64,000 bases of DNA, from assembly GCA_017651265.1 (NCBI GenBank), contig JAGCDO010000047.1, positions 31,608 to 95,607 on the forward strand. The letters run 5' to 3'. The stretch is from Prevotella sp. (lineage in GTDB: Bacteria; Bacteroidota; Bacteroidia; Bacteroidales; Bacteroidaceae). The notes under the pieces are model-generated. The model did no database searches and was not told the origin of the DNA. It worked only from the letters and a program-made list of their open reading frames with translations. Shown piece after piece: positions 22,208 through 29,722 of this stretch; the stretch's first letter is position 1; each line of letters starts with the position of its first letter. The position numbers and the translations under genes are program-made.

Positions 22208-24064
22208 ATGAAACATTTCCATACCCTACAAACCAACATGGCACGACCGGAGCAGTTCAATGATCCGTTCGACTATGAGCCGCACCCGCTGAGCATCTTG
22301 GCGGCAGAAGAGGTGCAGCGGTATATCATGGAACACCCTGACATCAAGGAAGATGCCGATCAAGGGAAGATGTTCGGGGTGCTGGTGGTTTCTCTTCCGA
22401 GGAAGGACGAAGGAGGAAGGAGGAAGGAGATTGCCACTGAGATACAGAGTGAGGGTTCGGGAATTGGATTCTTGGCGGCGTATAGTGGATTGCTGGCTGG
22501 TAGGAACGACTGGGAGTGGTTTGTGCCGCCTGTGTTCGATGCACAAGATCCTAACGGGTACTTCAAGGTGCATGAGCGGGAGATAACCGAGATGAACCAC
22601 AAGGTGGAGTTGTTAGAGAAGGAATTGGATCATCTCTATCACCAACCCGACTACCTGAAGATGCTTCGTACCACGGAGGACCTGCTCAGTGAGCACGAGA
22701 AGAAGATGAAGACCGCTAAGGTGCTGCGCGACATGAAGCGTCTGCAACACAATATCTCGCCTGAAGAGCATGCGGAGCTGGTGCGAGAGAGTCAGTTCAT
22801 GAAGGCCGAGATGCGGCGCATCAAGAAGCGCTGTGAAGAACTAGAACAGCCGTGGAAGGAAAAGGAAGAAACACTCAAGAATGAGATTACCCGACTGAAA
22901 GTCCTCCGCAAGGAAGCATCTGACGACCTGCAGCGCTGGCTGTTTTCACAATACAAGATGCGGAACGCGCAGGGTGAAACCAAAGACCTCATCGAGATCT
23001 TCAACGATTATAACGGTCAGCTACCCCCAGCAGGGTCAGGTGACTGCTGTGCACCGAAACTGCTGCAGTATGCTTTTGAGAACAACCTCCAACCCCTATG
23101 CATGGCCGAGTTCTGGTGGGGCGCTTCGCCCAAGATGGAGATCCGTCATCACCTGAACTATTATCCCGCCTGCAGAGGGAAGTGCCTCCCGATTTTGGGG
23201 TGGATGTTATCGAGGAGGAAGGACGAAGGAGGAAGGACGAAGGAGATTACTTCTGAGATACAGGATTCGAAGGATTCTACACAAGATTCATATACACAAA
23301 ACATTTCTCCTTCCTCCCTCCTCCTTCCTCCTTCCTCGAAAAATATCCTCTTCGAGGATCCCTACCTCCTCGTACTGAACAAACCCGCTGGGATGCTGAG
23401 TGTGCCGGGGAAGACTGGGGAGGAGAGTGTGGAGAGCATGATGAGGGAATATCTGCATGACGATGTGAATCCCATCATCGTGCACCGACTCGATATGGAT
23501 ACCTCAGGACTGATGGTGATTGCCAAGACCAAATGGACTTACACGGAGCTGCAAAAGCAGTTCCTGGAGCATCAGGTAGAGAAAACATACGTGGCCCTAT
23601 TAGAACACATGCCCGAAGGGAAACCGCTCAAAGGCACCATCTCCCTTCCCCTTCGACCGGATATCTACGATCGTCCGCGACAGCTGGTGGATTGGGAGAA
23701 TGGAAAGGAAGCGATCACAGATTATTATATTACGAGGAAGGAGGAAGGACGAAGGAGGAAGGAGATTACTTCTGAGATTCTGGATTCAAAGAATTCTGTT
23801 CAGGACACATGTACCCAGTGCATTTCTCCTTCCTCCTTCGTCCTTCCTCCTTCCTCGATAAAAATTTTCCTCCGCCCCCAAACAGGGCGGACCCACCAAC
23901 TGCGCGTGCACTGCGCTCATCAAGAAGGATTAGGGGTACCGATTGTGGGGGATGCACTCTATGGACATCGGGCCGACCGCCTTTATCTGCATGCCGAGAC
24001 GCTGTCGTTCATTCATCCCAAGAGTGGGGAGCGCCTGCAATTCCACTGTCCTGCTCCCTTCTGA
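22208..24064 (+). CDS. RluA-family RNA pseudouridine synthase with N-terminal extension
   Basis: The 618-residue product has an N-terminal region (about 1-330) with a coiled-coil stretch (about 130-250), found in large RluA-like enzymes of Bacteroidetes and Proteobacteria. The catalytic domain follows: VHRLDMDTSGLMV holds the catalytic Asp, and GRTHQLRVH is also present. Three low-complexity insertions (near residues 64, 335 and 510) come from GGAAGGA-type palindromic elements read in frame, giving peptides such as RRKEITSEI and ISPSS..LPPSS. The TTG in the promoter is not the start; ATG 22208 is. It should modify uridines in rRNA or tRNA. Confidence 0.85.
   Translation: MKHFHTLQTNMARPEQFNDPFDYEPHPLSILAAEEVQRYIMEHPDIKEDADQGKMFGVLVVSLPRKDEGGRRKEIATEIQSEGSGIGFLAAYSGLLAGRNDWEWFVPPVFDAQDPNGYFKVHEREITEMNHKVELLEKELDHLYHQPDYLKMLRTTEDLLSEHEKKMKTAKVLRDMKRLQHNISPEEHAELVRESQFMKAEMRRIKKRCEELEQPWKEKEETLKNEITRLKVLRKEASDDLQRWLFSQYKMRNAQGETKDLIEIFNDYNGQLPPAGSGDCCAPKLLQYAFENNLQPLCMAEFWWGASPKMEIRHHLNYYPACRGKCLPILGWMLSRRKDEGGRTKEITSEIQDSKDSTQDSYTQNISPSSLLLPPSSKNILFEDPYLLVLNKPAGMLSVPGKTGEESVESMMREYLHDDVNPIIVHRLDMDTSGLMVIAKTKWTYTELQKQFLEHQVEKTYVALLEHMPEGKPLKGTISLPLRPDIYDRPRQLVDWENGKEAITDYYITRKEEGRRRKEITSEILDSKNSVQDTCTQCISPSSFVLPPSSIKIFLRPQTGRTHQLRVHCAHQEGLGVPIVGDALYGHRADRLYLHAETLSFIHPKSGERLQFHCPAPF
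22399..22460. repeat. GGAAGGA heptad element inside rluA, left half only
   Basis: An arm of GGAAGGA units (22399-22429) is followed by the core GAGATTGCCACTGAGATACA. The opposite C-rich arm seen in the other copies is absent. Confidence 0.75.
23211..23339. repeat. Full palindromic GGAAGGA element inside rluA (copy 2)
   Basis: Left arm of GGAAGGA/GGACGAA units, core GATTACTTCTGAGATACAGG, a variable middle, then a right arm of TCCTTCC units ending TCCTCGA. About 129 bp, entirely in frame. The terminal CGAGGA/TCCTCG are inverted. Confidence 0.85.
23733..23858. repeat. Full palindromic GGAAGGA element inside rluA (copy 3)
   Basis: Same layout as copy 2: CGAGGAAGGA arm, core GATTACTTCTGAGATTCTGG, variable middle, TCCTTCC arm ending TCCTCGA. 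About 126 bp, in frame. It interrupts the RluA catalytic domain just before the GRTHQLRVH region. Confidence 0.85.
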
Positions 24065-24172
24065 CGGGACAGTTTCTCTTCCGACAAGGTCTTAATATGT
24101 TCAGATTGTGTCAATATTGAAGAAATCCTTGTCAAAATGAGAAGAAAGTTTCATGGTCTCGAAAAAAAGTGT

Positions 24173-24180
24173 TTCCTTTG
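24173..24180 (+). promoter_or_regulatory. -7-like box (TTCCTTTG) for the ThiD-AraC gene
   Basis: One mismatch to TAnnTTTG, ending 5 bases before the ATG at 24186 (TTTGCACCCATG), so the message would be leaderless. Confidence 0.5.
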
Positions 24181-24185
24181 CACCC

Positions 24186-25148
24186 ATGAAGCAGAACAAC
24201 CAGCCTCTCATATTAACAATCACCGGTTCCGACGGCACTGGTGGCTCCGGGGTGCAGGCAGACATCAAGACCATCACCAGTCTGGGTGGCTATGCCGTTT
24301 CTGTCGTTACCTCGGTCACCATGCAGAACACATTGGGTATCCAGGAGTTTTACGACCTGCCCTGCGAGATTATCGCCAGACAGATCGAGGCCATCATGGA
24401 TGATGTGGTGCCCGAAGCAGTGAAGATTGGAATGCTGAGGAACGTGGAGACGGTGGAGGTGGTGACCCGATTGATTGAGAAATACCACCCGCAGTATATC
24501 GTCTATGATCCCGTCGTCACGACCGTTCGCGGTGAGCAGCTCATGAGTGACGAGGTGGTGAAAGCCATTGCCGAGCATCTGGTCCCTCTGTGCCATGTCA
24601 TTACCCGTCGCGGAGCCGATGAGGTGGTAGTGACTGCCGGTGGACGATCGTACCCGTTACCACAGCTCACCCATGCAAACAGTCATGGTCTGGGCGGTGC
24701 GCTCTCCTCAGCCATTGCCACCTATATGGCACAAGGTAACGGTTTTGAGGAAGCCATTCTGCAAGCCAACAGCTACGTGAACCGTCAGGTGGCCTACATC
24801 AGTAACCTCCAAGGCAGGAGCAGTGAGCTGTACAACGAATTCCTGAGTGAGCTCACCCTTCACCATGCCACCAATCGCGATGTCCATTTCTATGCCGATA
24901 TGCTGAATGTCAGTGCCCGCTACCTGGCTCAGGTCACCAAGCGCATTACAGGACAGTCGCCCAAGATGATTATCGACGAGTACCTGCTGAAGGAAATCAA
25001 GCTTTCCCTGATCAATACGAAAAAGTGCATTCAAGAGGTGGCCTATCAATACGGGTTCCACTCCCAGGCACAGTTCACGAAGTTCTTCAAGAAGCTCACA
25101 GGAGAGAATCCAACCCAGTTCCGTCACAAACACAGAAGAATAGAATAA
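24186..25148 (+). CDS. ThiD/pyridoxal-kinase-like domain fused to AraC DNA-binding domain; likely vitamin B6 regulator
   Basis: Residues about 1-215 resemble hydroxymethylpyrimidine/pyridoxine kinases (ThiD type: TITGSDGTGGSGVQADIKT, KIGML, YDPVV). The last ~95 form an AraC helix-turn-helix pair (VSARYLAQVTKRITGQSPK; IQEVAYQYGFHSQAQFTKFFK, quoted in part). The kinase part looks dead: the GTGC anion-hole motif reads GLGG, and about 35 residues between VIT and the GG(H/R) strand are missing. It lies 28 bases upstream of pdxS, so it probably senses a B6 vitamer or pyrimidine and controls pdxST and the nearby kinase gene. Start at ATG 24186, not the upstream GTG/ATG in the promoter region. Confidence 0.85.
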   Translation: MKQNNQPLILTITGSDGTGGSGVQADIKTITSLGGYAVSVVTSVTMQNTLGIQEFYDLPCEIIARQIEAIMDDVVPEAVKIGMLRNVETVEVVTRLIEKYHPQYIVYDPVVTTVRGEQLMSDEVVKAIAEHLVPLCHVITRRGADEVVVTAGGRSYPLPQLTHANSHGLGGALSSAIATYMAQGNGFEEAILQANSYVNRQVAYISNLQGRSSELYNEFLSELTLHHATNRDVHFYADMLNVSARYLAQVTKRITGQSPKMIIDEYLLKEIKLSLINTKKCIQEVAYQYGFHSQAQFTKFFKKLTGENPTQFRHKHRRIE

Positions 25149-25176
25149 ATCACAAACACAGTAGAATAGCATAAAA

Positions 25177-26052
25177 ATGAAAGAGAACAGACAAACCCTG
25201 AACCGCAACCTGGCACAGATGCTCAAGGGCGGTGTGATTATGGACGTGACAACACCCGAACAGGCCCGTATCGCCGAGGCTGCCGGAGCCTGTGCCGTGA
25301 TGGCCTTAGAGCGTATCCCCGCGGATATCCGTGCCGCTGGCGGTGTGTCCCGTATGAGCGACCCGAAGATGATCCGTGGTATCCAGGAGGCTGTCACCAT
25401 CCCCGTTATGGCCAAATGCCGCATCGGTCATTTTGCCGAGGCCCAGATCCTGCAGGCCATCGAGATTGATTATATCGATGAGAGTGAGGTCTTGTCACCG
25501 GCAGATGATGTGTATCATATCGACAAGACCCAGTTTGAGGTGCCGTTCGTTTGTGGGGCCAAGGACTTAGGTGAGGCTTTGCGTCGCATTGCCGAAGGTG
25601 CCACGATGATACGCACCAAGGGGGAGCCAGGAACAGGTGACATCATCCAGGCGGTGCGCCACATGCGGATGATGCAGAGTGAGATTCGCCGACTGGTGAG
25701 CATGAGTGAGGATGAACTGTATGAGGCAGCCAAGCAGTTGCGTGCCCCCTACGATCTGGTCAAATTCGTACATGAAAACGGTAAGCTGCCCGTAGTGAAC
25801 TTCGCCGCCGGCGGTGTGGCCACACCAGCCGATGCAGCCCTGATGATGCAGTTGGGTGCCGAGGGAGTGTTCGTGGGATCAGGCATCTTCAAGAGCGGCA
25901 ACCCCGCCAAGCGGGCTCAGGCCATCGTGAAGGCCGTTACCAACTACCGCGATGCGAAACTGTTGGCAGAGCTGTCGGAAGATCTCGGAGAGGCCATGGT
26001 GGGCATCAACGAGAGTGAGATCCAGCTGTTGATGGCTGAAAGAGGAAAGTGA
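25177..26052 (+). CDS. pdxS: Pyridoxal 5'-phosphate synthase lyase subunit
   Basis: PdxS/SNZ (291 residues) assembles PLP from ribose 5-phosphate, glyceraldehyde 3-phosphate and ammonia. Clear family blocks: [16 protein letters not shown] (about 15-30), [29 protein letters not shown] with the first catalytic lysine, [12 protein letters not shown] with the second, and the phosphate-binding [17 protein letters not shown]. It forms a dodecamer with the PdxT glutaminase encoded 1 base downstream, in the cytoplasm. Confidence 0.97.
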   Translation: MKENRQTLNRNLAQMLKGGVIMDVTTPEQARIAEAAGACAVMALERIPADIRAAGGVSRMSDPKMIRGIQEAVTIPVMAKCRIGHFAEAQILQAIEIDYIDESEVLSPADDVYHIDKTQFEVPFVCGAKDLGEALRRIAEGATMIRTKGEPGTGDIIQAVRHMRMMQSEIRRLVSMSEDELYEAAKQLRAPYDLVKFVHENGKLPVVNFAAGGVATPADAALMMQLGAEGVFVGSGIFKSGNPAKRAQAIVKAVTNYRDAKLLAELSEDLGEAMVGINESEIQLLMAERGK

Positions 26053-26053
26053 G

Positions 26054-26608
26054 ATGAGGATAGCGGTATTGGCATTACAAGGGGCATTTGCGGAACATGA
26101 GCAGATGCTGGAACGCATCGGTGTGGACTATTTCGAGGTGAGACAGGCAGCCGACTGGCAACAGCCGAAGGATGGTCTGATCCTTCCCGGTGGGGAGAGC
26201 ACCACGATGATGAAGCTACTGTATGATCTGGGGTTGTATCACGACATCCAGCAAGCCATACAAGAGGGGCTGCCCGTCTTCGGCACCTGTGCTGGTCTTA
26301 TCCTACTCGACCGCTCCCACTTAGGAACCATGGACATCGTGGCACGCCGCAATGCCTACGGACGACAATTGGGCAGCTTTCACACACTGGCACCGTTCAA
26401 AGGGATTCTCGATGAAGTGCCCATGACCTTCATCCGTGCACCCTATATCCAAGAGACAGGAGAGGAGGTGGAGGTGCTGGCAGAGGTTGATCACCATATC
26501 GTGGCAGCACGACAAGACCATCAGCTCGTCACCGCCTTCCATCCCGAACTCGATGAGGATCCCCGACTCCACCAGTACTTTATCAGCATGGTACATGATT
26601 CCGTTTAA
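26054..26608 (+). CDS. pdxT: Pyridoxal 5'-phosphate synthase glutaminase subunit
   Basis: Class I glutamine amidotransferase (184 residues) that feeds ammonia to PdxS. Motifs: [12 protein letters not shown] at the N-terminus, [10 protein letters not shown], the nucleophile in GTCAGLIL (Cys about 78), and the His-Glu pair in [16 protein letters not shown]. It starts right after the pdxS stop. The following 155-base spacer carries two promoter modules for the kinase gene. Confidence 0.96.
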   Translation: MRIAVLALQGAFAEHEQMLERIGVDYFEVRQAADWQQPKDGLILPGGESTTMMKLLYDLGLYHDIQQAIQEGLPVFGTCAGLILLDRSHLGTMDIVARRNAYGRQLGSFHTLAPFKGILDEVPMTFIRAPYIQETGEEVEVLAEVDHHIVAARQDHQLVTAFHPELDEDPRLHQYFISMVHDSV

Positions 26609-26635
26609 CTTCGCCCAAGGTTCTCACACTCGGAA

Positions 26636-26755
26636 AAGCCCAAATATATTTGGCTTTTCACTCGTTTATTCGTACTTTGGCTTCGCCGAAGTTACTCCGT
26701 CTCAGCAAAAAAAGAAACAGTTTCTTTGTTTTGCGTTCGACTTTTCGTAACTTTG
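26636..26755 (+). promoter_or_regulatory. Tandem promoter modules before the pyridoxamine kinase gene
   Basis: Upstream module: inverted repeat AAAAGCC/GGCTTTT, then a TACTTTG box inside a hairpin (26672-26695: GTACTTTGGC TTC GCCGAAGTTAC). Downstream module: GAAACAGTTTC inverted repeat, TTTTGCGTTCG, and the consensus box TAACTTTG at 26748-26755. The ATG follows 8 bases later. Confidence 0.65.
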
Positions 26756-26763
26756 CAGCCGAT

Positions 26764-27582
26764 ATGGCAAAAAAGCAGATATTATTGATCAACGACCTTG
26801 CCGGCTATGGTAAGGTGGCCACGGCAGCGATGCTTCCCATCCTGTCGTATATGGGACATCCTGTGTATAACCTCCCTACAGCATTGGTATCGAACACCCT
26901 CGACTATGGGAAGTTCAATATCATGGACACCACGGATTATATAAAAGGTGTATTCCCGGTGTGGAAGGAACTTGGTTTCAGTTTCGATGCTATTGCCACT
27001 GGATTCATTGCCAGTGAGCGACAGGCACAGATTGTGGCTGCCTACTGTCGTGAGCAAGCTGCCAACGGTACGGTGATCTTCGTTGATCCCATCATGGGTG
27101 ACGAGGGAAAGCTGTATAATGGTGTTACGGAAGCGGCCGTGCAGAGCATGCGCGAGATGATCAGTGTGGCCCATCTGATTTTCCCCAACTACACCGAGGC
27201 CTGCTACCTTACCGACACCCCTTATCGGAAAGAAGGCGTGAACTGGCAGGAGGCCAAGGAACTGCTTGACAAGCTGCGCCAATTAGGAACAAAGTCGGCC
27301 TTGATCACCAGTCTGATGGTTGATGGGCAATGTGCGGTGGTGGGCTATAACCACTTCATCGGCGAGTATTTCCTACTGCCCTATACCGAGATCCCCGTCC
27401 ACTTCCCCGGTACCGGCGATATGTTCTCAGCCATTCTCATCGGTCATCTGCTCAACGACGAGCCGTTGAAACCCAGTACCCGTATTGCCATGGACGCTCT
27501 CTATCGTCTGATTGAGGTAAACAAAGACAATGAGGACAAGAACAGGGGTATCCCCATCGAGAACTGGCTCTCACTCCTTTGA
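26764..27582 (+). CDS. Pyridoxamine/pyridoxal kinase (PdxK/PdxY-like)
   Basis: Ribokinase-fold kinase of 272 residues; phosphorylates pyridoxal, pyridoxine or pyridoxamine for B6 salvage. The N-terminal ILLINDLAGYGKVATAAMLP is typical of Bacteroidetes and Clostridia pyridoxamine kinases, followed by MGDEGKLYNG, FPNYTEACYL and the catalytic GTGDMFSAIL with an intact Asp. This contrasts with the degenerate kinase domain of the regulator at 24186. ATG 26764 follows the promoter box; the longer frame from 26650 runs through both promoter modules and is rejected. Confidence 0.9.
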   Translation: MAKKQILLINDLAGYGKVATAAMLPILSYMGHPVYNLPTALVSNTLDYGKFNIMDTTDYIKGVFPVWKELGFSFDAIATGFIASERQAQIVAAYCREQAANGTVIFVDPIMGDEGKLYNGVTEAAVQSMREMISVAHLIFPNYTEACYLTDTPYRKEGVNWQEAKELLDKLRQLGTKSALITSLMVDGQCAVVGYNHFIGEYFLLPYTEIPVHFPGTGDMFSAILIGHLLNDEPLKPSTRIAMDALYRLIEVNKDNEDKNRGIPIENWLSLL

Positions 27583-27617
27583 CCAAATCCCTTTGACCTT
27601 TGACCGAGTCCCTCAGG
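27582..27617. repeat. Heptad tract (CTTTGAC units) after the kinase gene
   Basis: CTTTGAC, CAAATCC, CTTTGAC, CTTTGAC, CGAGTCC: the same series as in the 1166-1272 tract, starting in the stop codon of the kinase gene and lying between two convergent genes. Confidence 0.65.
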
Positions 27618-27619
27618 CA

Positions 27620-28312
27620 TCACTCATTGCGTTTGTCGATGATTTGATATCCCTGATACTTCTGTCGGGGAAAGACGAATAGGTCATCACTGATATTCCC
27701 ACTCTTGAAGTTGCTGATCTTCACTGTTGTGCTGAAGATTCCCAACTTAATACGAAGACTCAAAGGGTAGCGTGTCTTCTTATCAATTAAGGCATGTATC
27801 TCTTTGATGCCCTTCACTCCTTTCTTTGCTTTCAAGGTAATGATAAACCCTTCTTCACTATCAGCGATGCTGTATAGGAAGTTCTCGGGTTCGAACTTGA
27901 ACTTCGTGGCATACTTGTCACGTTTGTCGGAATTGGCATCATATATAGTAACCGTTTTCTTCTTCCGCTCCACCAGATAATAGGTGACGCCATCACTGAA
28001 AGCGTTATACTTCTCATCCACGAACTTGCTCTTCTTACCCTTATACCAGATTGTACCCTCGGTTTTGTAGATACCGATGATATTGACAGCATAATGCAAT
28101 GTGGAACCCTGAGCACCAAACACCATCTGATAGGTACGGTCAAAAATCTGCCGGGCCTGTCGGGCATTGGCCGACTGTTCCTGAGGGGCAGACTTTGCCT
28201 TTTTGGATTGAGCGGACGTCAGCTGGGGCGAAATAAGACCTACGACAATTAGCAGGAATAAAAATGCCCACCTCTTCCACACGATGATTGGGAATATATC
28301 AACTTTTCGCAT
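27620..28312 (-). CDS. LolA-like outer membrane lipoprotein carrier family protein
   Basis: The 230-residue product has a signal peptide (to TSAQ, about 35) and a LolA-type half-barrel: ARQIFDRTYQMVFGAQGSTLHYAVNI, TEGTIWYKGKKSKFVDEKYNAFSDGVTYYLVERKKKTV (quoted in part: GTIWYKGKKSKF). In Bacteroidetes these stand-alone LolA-like proteins are thought to move lipoproteins across the periplasm, but the assignment is by fold. ATG 28312 lies 8 bases after the -7 box on the minus strand, so the message may be leaderless; an internal GTG before WKRWAF is an alternative. Confidence 0.7.
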   Translation of the reverse strand: MRKVDIFPIIVWKRWAFLFLLIVVGLISPQLTSAQSKKAKSAPQEQSANARQARQIFDRTYQMVFGAQGSTLHYAVNIIGIYKTEGTIWYKGKKSKFVDEKYNAFSDGVTYYLVERKKKTVTIYDANSDKRDKYATKFKFEPENFLYSIADSEEGFIITLKAKKGVKGIKEIHALIDKKTRYPLSLRIKLGIFSTTVKISNFKSGNISDDLFVFPRQKYQGYQIIDKRNE

Positions 28313-28320
28313 ATCAGATA

Positions 28321-28328
28321 CAAAGGTA
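28321..28328 (-). promoter_or_regulatory. -7 promoter box (TACCTTTG) for the LolA-like gene
   Basis: CAAAGGTA on the plus strand, 8 bases upstream of the ATG at 28312. Confidence 0.6.
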
Positions 28329-28344
28329 CGAATAATCGCGGCAA

Positions 28345-28399
28345 AGGAGATAAAAATAATGAATTTATTTTGTATTGTCCTCATTTATTCGTATCTTTG
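28345..28399 (+). promoter_or_regulatory. Promoter module for pepT
   Basis: AATGAATTTATT inverted repeat, TTTTGTATTG -33 region, TTATTCG, then TATCTTTG at 28392-28399. It matches the downstream modules at 51700-51757 and 59735-59784 almost base for base. Confidence 0.65.
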
Positions 28400-28419
28400 G
28401 CTCCGCAAATTAATTAATC

Positions 28420-29652
28420 ATGATAAACATGACAATTACCGAAAGATTTTTAAACTACGTGAAGTTCGACACACAGTCGAGCGAAGAGAGTACAACCGTA
28501 CCAAGTACATCCAAGCAACTGATATTTGCCAAATACCTGAAAGAAGAGTTGGAACGCGAAGGCTTTGCCGACGTGGAGATGGACGAGATGGGATATATCT
28601 ATGCCACACTGAAATCGAACACGAAGAAAGATGTTCCAACCATCGGCTTTATCTCGCATTATGACACATCTCCCGACTGTAGTGGTGCTGATATCAAACC
28701 CAGTATCGTGAGCAACTACAACGGCTGTGATATCGAACTGTCACCGGGTATCATCTCATCGCCGAAGAAGTTCCCTGAACTGCTGCAGCATGTAGGTGAG
28801 GACCTGATTGTGACCGACGGAACCACGCTGTTAGGAGCAGACGACAAGGCTGGTATTGCCGAGATTGTGCAGGCTATGTGCTGGCTGCGCGACCATAAGG
28901 AGATTCCACATGGTGATATCCGTATGGGATTCAATCCCGATGAGGAGATCGGTATGGGCGCACATCACTTTGATGTGGAGAAGTTCGGCTGTGAATGGGC
29001 TTACACCATCGACGGCGGCGACTTAGGTGAGCTGGAGTTCGAGAACTTCAATGCTGCCAGTGCGAAGATCCAGATCAAGGGCGTGAGCGTGCATCCGGGC
29101 TATGCCAAGGGCAAGATGATCAATGCCAGCAGACTGGCTGCCGAGTTCATCATGATGCTGCCTGCCGATGAGATTCCTGAGGAAACGGAAGGCTATGAGG
29201 GCTTCTATCACATCACGGGCATGGAGGCATGTACAGAGAATGCCAAGCTGAGCTATATCATCCGCGATCACGACAGGGATACGTTCGAGGACCGCAAACG
29301 ACTCGTGCAGATCTGTGCCGATAAGATGAACGAGAAATATGGTGAGGGAACGGTGACGACAGAGATCAAGGACCAATATTATAACATGAAAGAGAAGATT
29401 GATCCGAACATGCACGTGATTGATGTCGTACTGAAAGCTATGCAGGAATGTGACGTTCCGCCACGGGTAAAGCCCATCAGGGGCGGTACCGACGGTGCAC
29501 AGCTCTCTTTCAAGGGTCTTCCCTGTCCGAACATCTTTGCCGGTGGCGTGAACTTCCACGGACCGTTTGAGTTCATCAGTGTGCAGGTGATGGAAAAGGC
29601 CATGCAAACCATCGTGAAGATCTGCGAACTCACGGCGGGATATAATGACTGA
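28420..29652 (+). CDS. pepT: Peptidase T (tripeptide aminopeptidase)
   Basis: M20 family zinc aminopeptidase removing N-terminal residues from tripeptides in the cytoplasm (410 residues, family-typical). Motifs in order: [17 protein letters not shown] near the N-terminus, the metal motif ISHYDTSPD (about 77-85), [12 protein letters not shown] (about 138-149), the catalytic [14 protein letters not shown], and [18 protein letters not shown] (quoted in part: GGTDGAQLS). It stands alone on its own promoter. Confidence 0.95.
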   Translation: MINMTITERFLNYVKFDTQSSEESTTVPSTSKQLIFAKYLKEELEREGFADVEMDEMGYIYATLKSNTKKDVPTIGFISHYDTSPDCSGADIKPSIVSNYNGCDIELSPGIISSPKKFPELLQHVGEDLIVTDGTTLLGADDKAGIAEIVQAMCWLRDHKEIPHGDIRMGFNPDEEIGMGAHHFDVEKFGCEWAYTIDGGDLGELEFENFNAASAKIQIKGVSVHPGYAKGKMINASRLAAEFIMMLPADEIPEETEGYEGFYHITGMEACTENAKLSYIIRDHDRDTFEDRKRLVQICADKMNEKYGEGTVTTEIKDQYYNMKEKIDPNMHVIDVVLKAMQECDVPPRVKPIRGGTDGAQLSFKGLPCPNIFAGGVNFHGPFEFISVQVMEKAMQTIVKICELTAGYND

Positions 29653-29654
29653 TG

Positions 29655-29722
29655 TCAATTGAGAATTGACAATTGAAAATTGAAAATTGAGAATTGAAAA
29701 TTGATAATTAATTCTTATTAAT
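29655..29722. repeat. Heptad tract (ATTGAAA units) between pepT and kefB
   Basis: At least six consecutive 7-bp units of the ATTGAAA/ATTGAGA/ATTGATA type run up to the TTG start of the antiporter gene. Confidence 0.8.

Noticed and set aside
22399-23858. CRISPR array in the repeated region of rluA
   Set aside because: Units are 7 bp tandem with inverted arms, no spacers of regular size, and the region is an open protein frame.
24186-27582. Riboswitch (thiamine or other) before the B6 genes
   Set aside because: The leader of the regulator gene is too short, and the pdxT-kinase spacer is explained by promoter modules; no TPP or other known aptamer signature seen.
29655-29722. Phage or IS attachment site in the A/T-rich repeat
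   Set aside because: No integrase, transposase, tRNA target or target duplication nearby; it is a plain 7-bp repeat tract.
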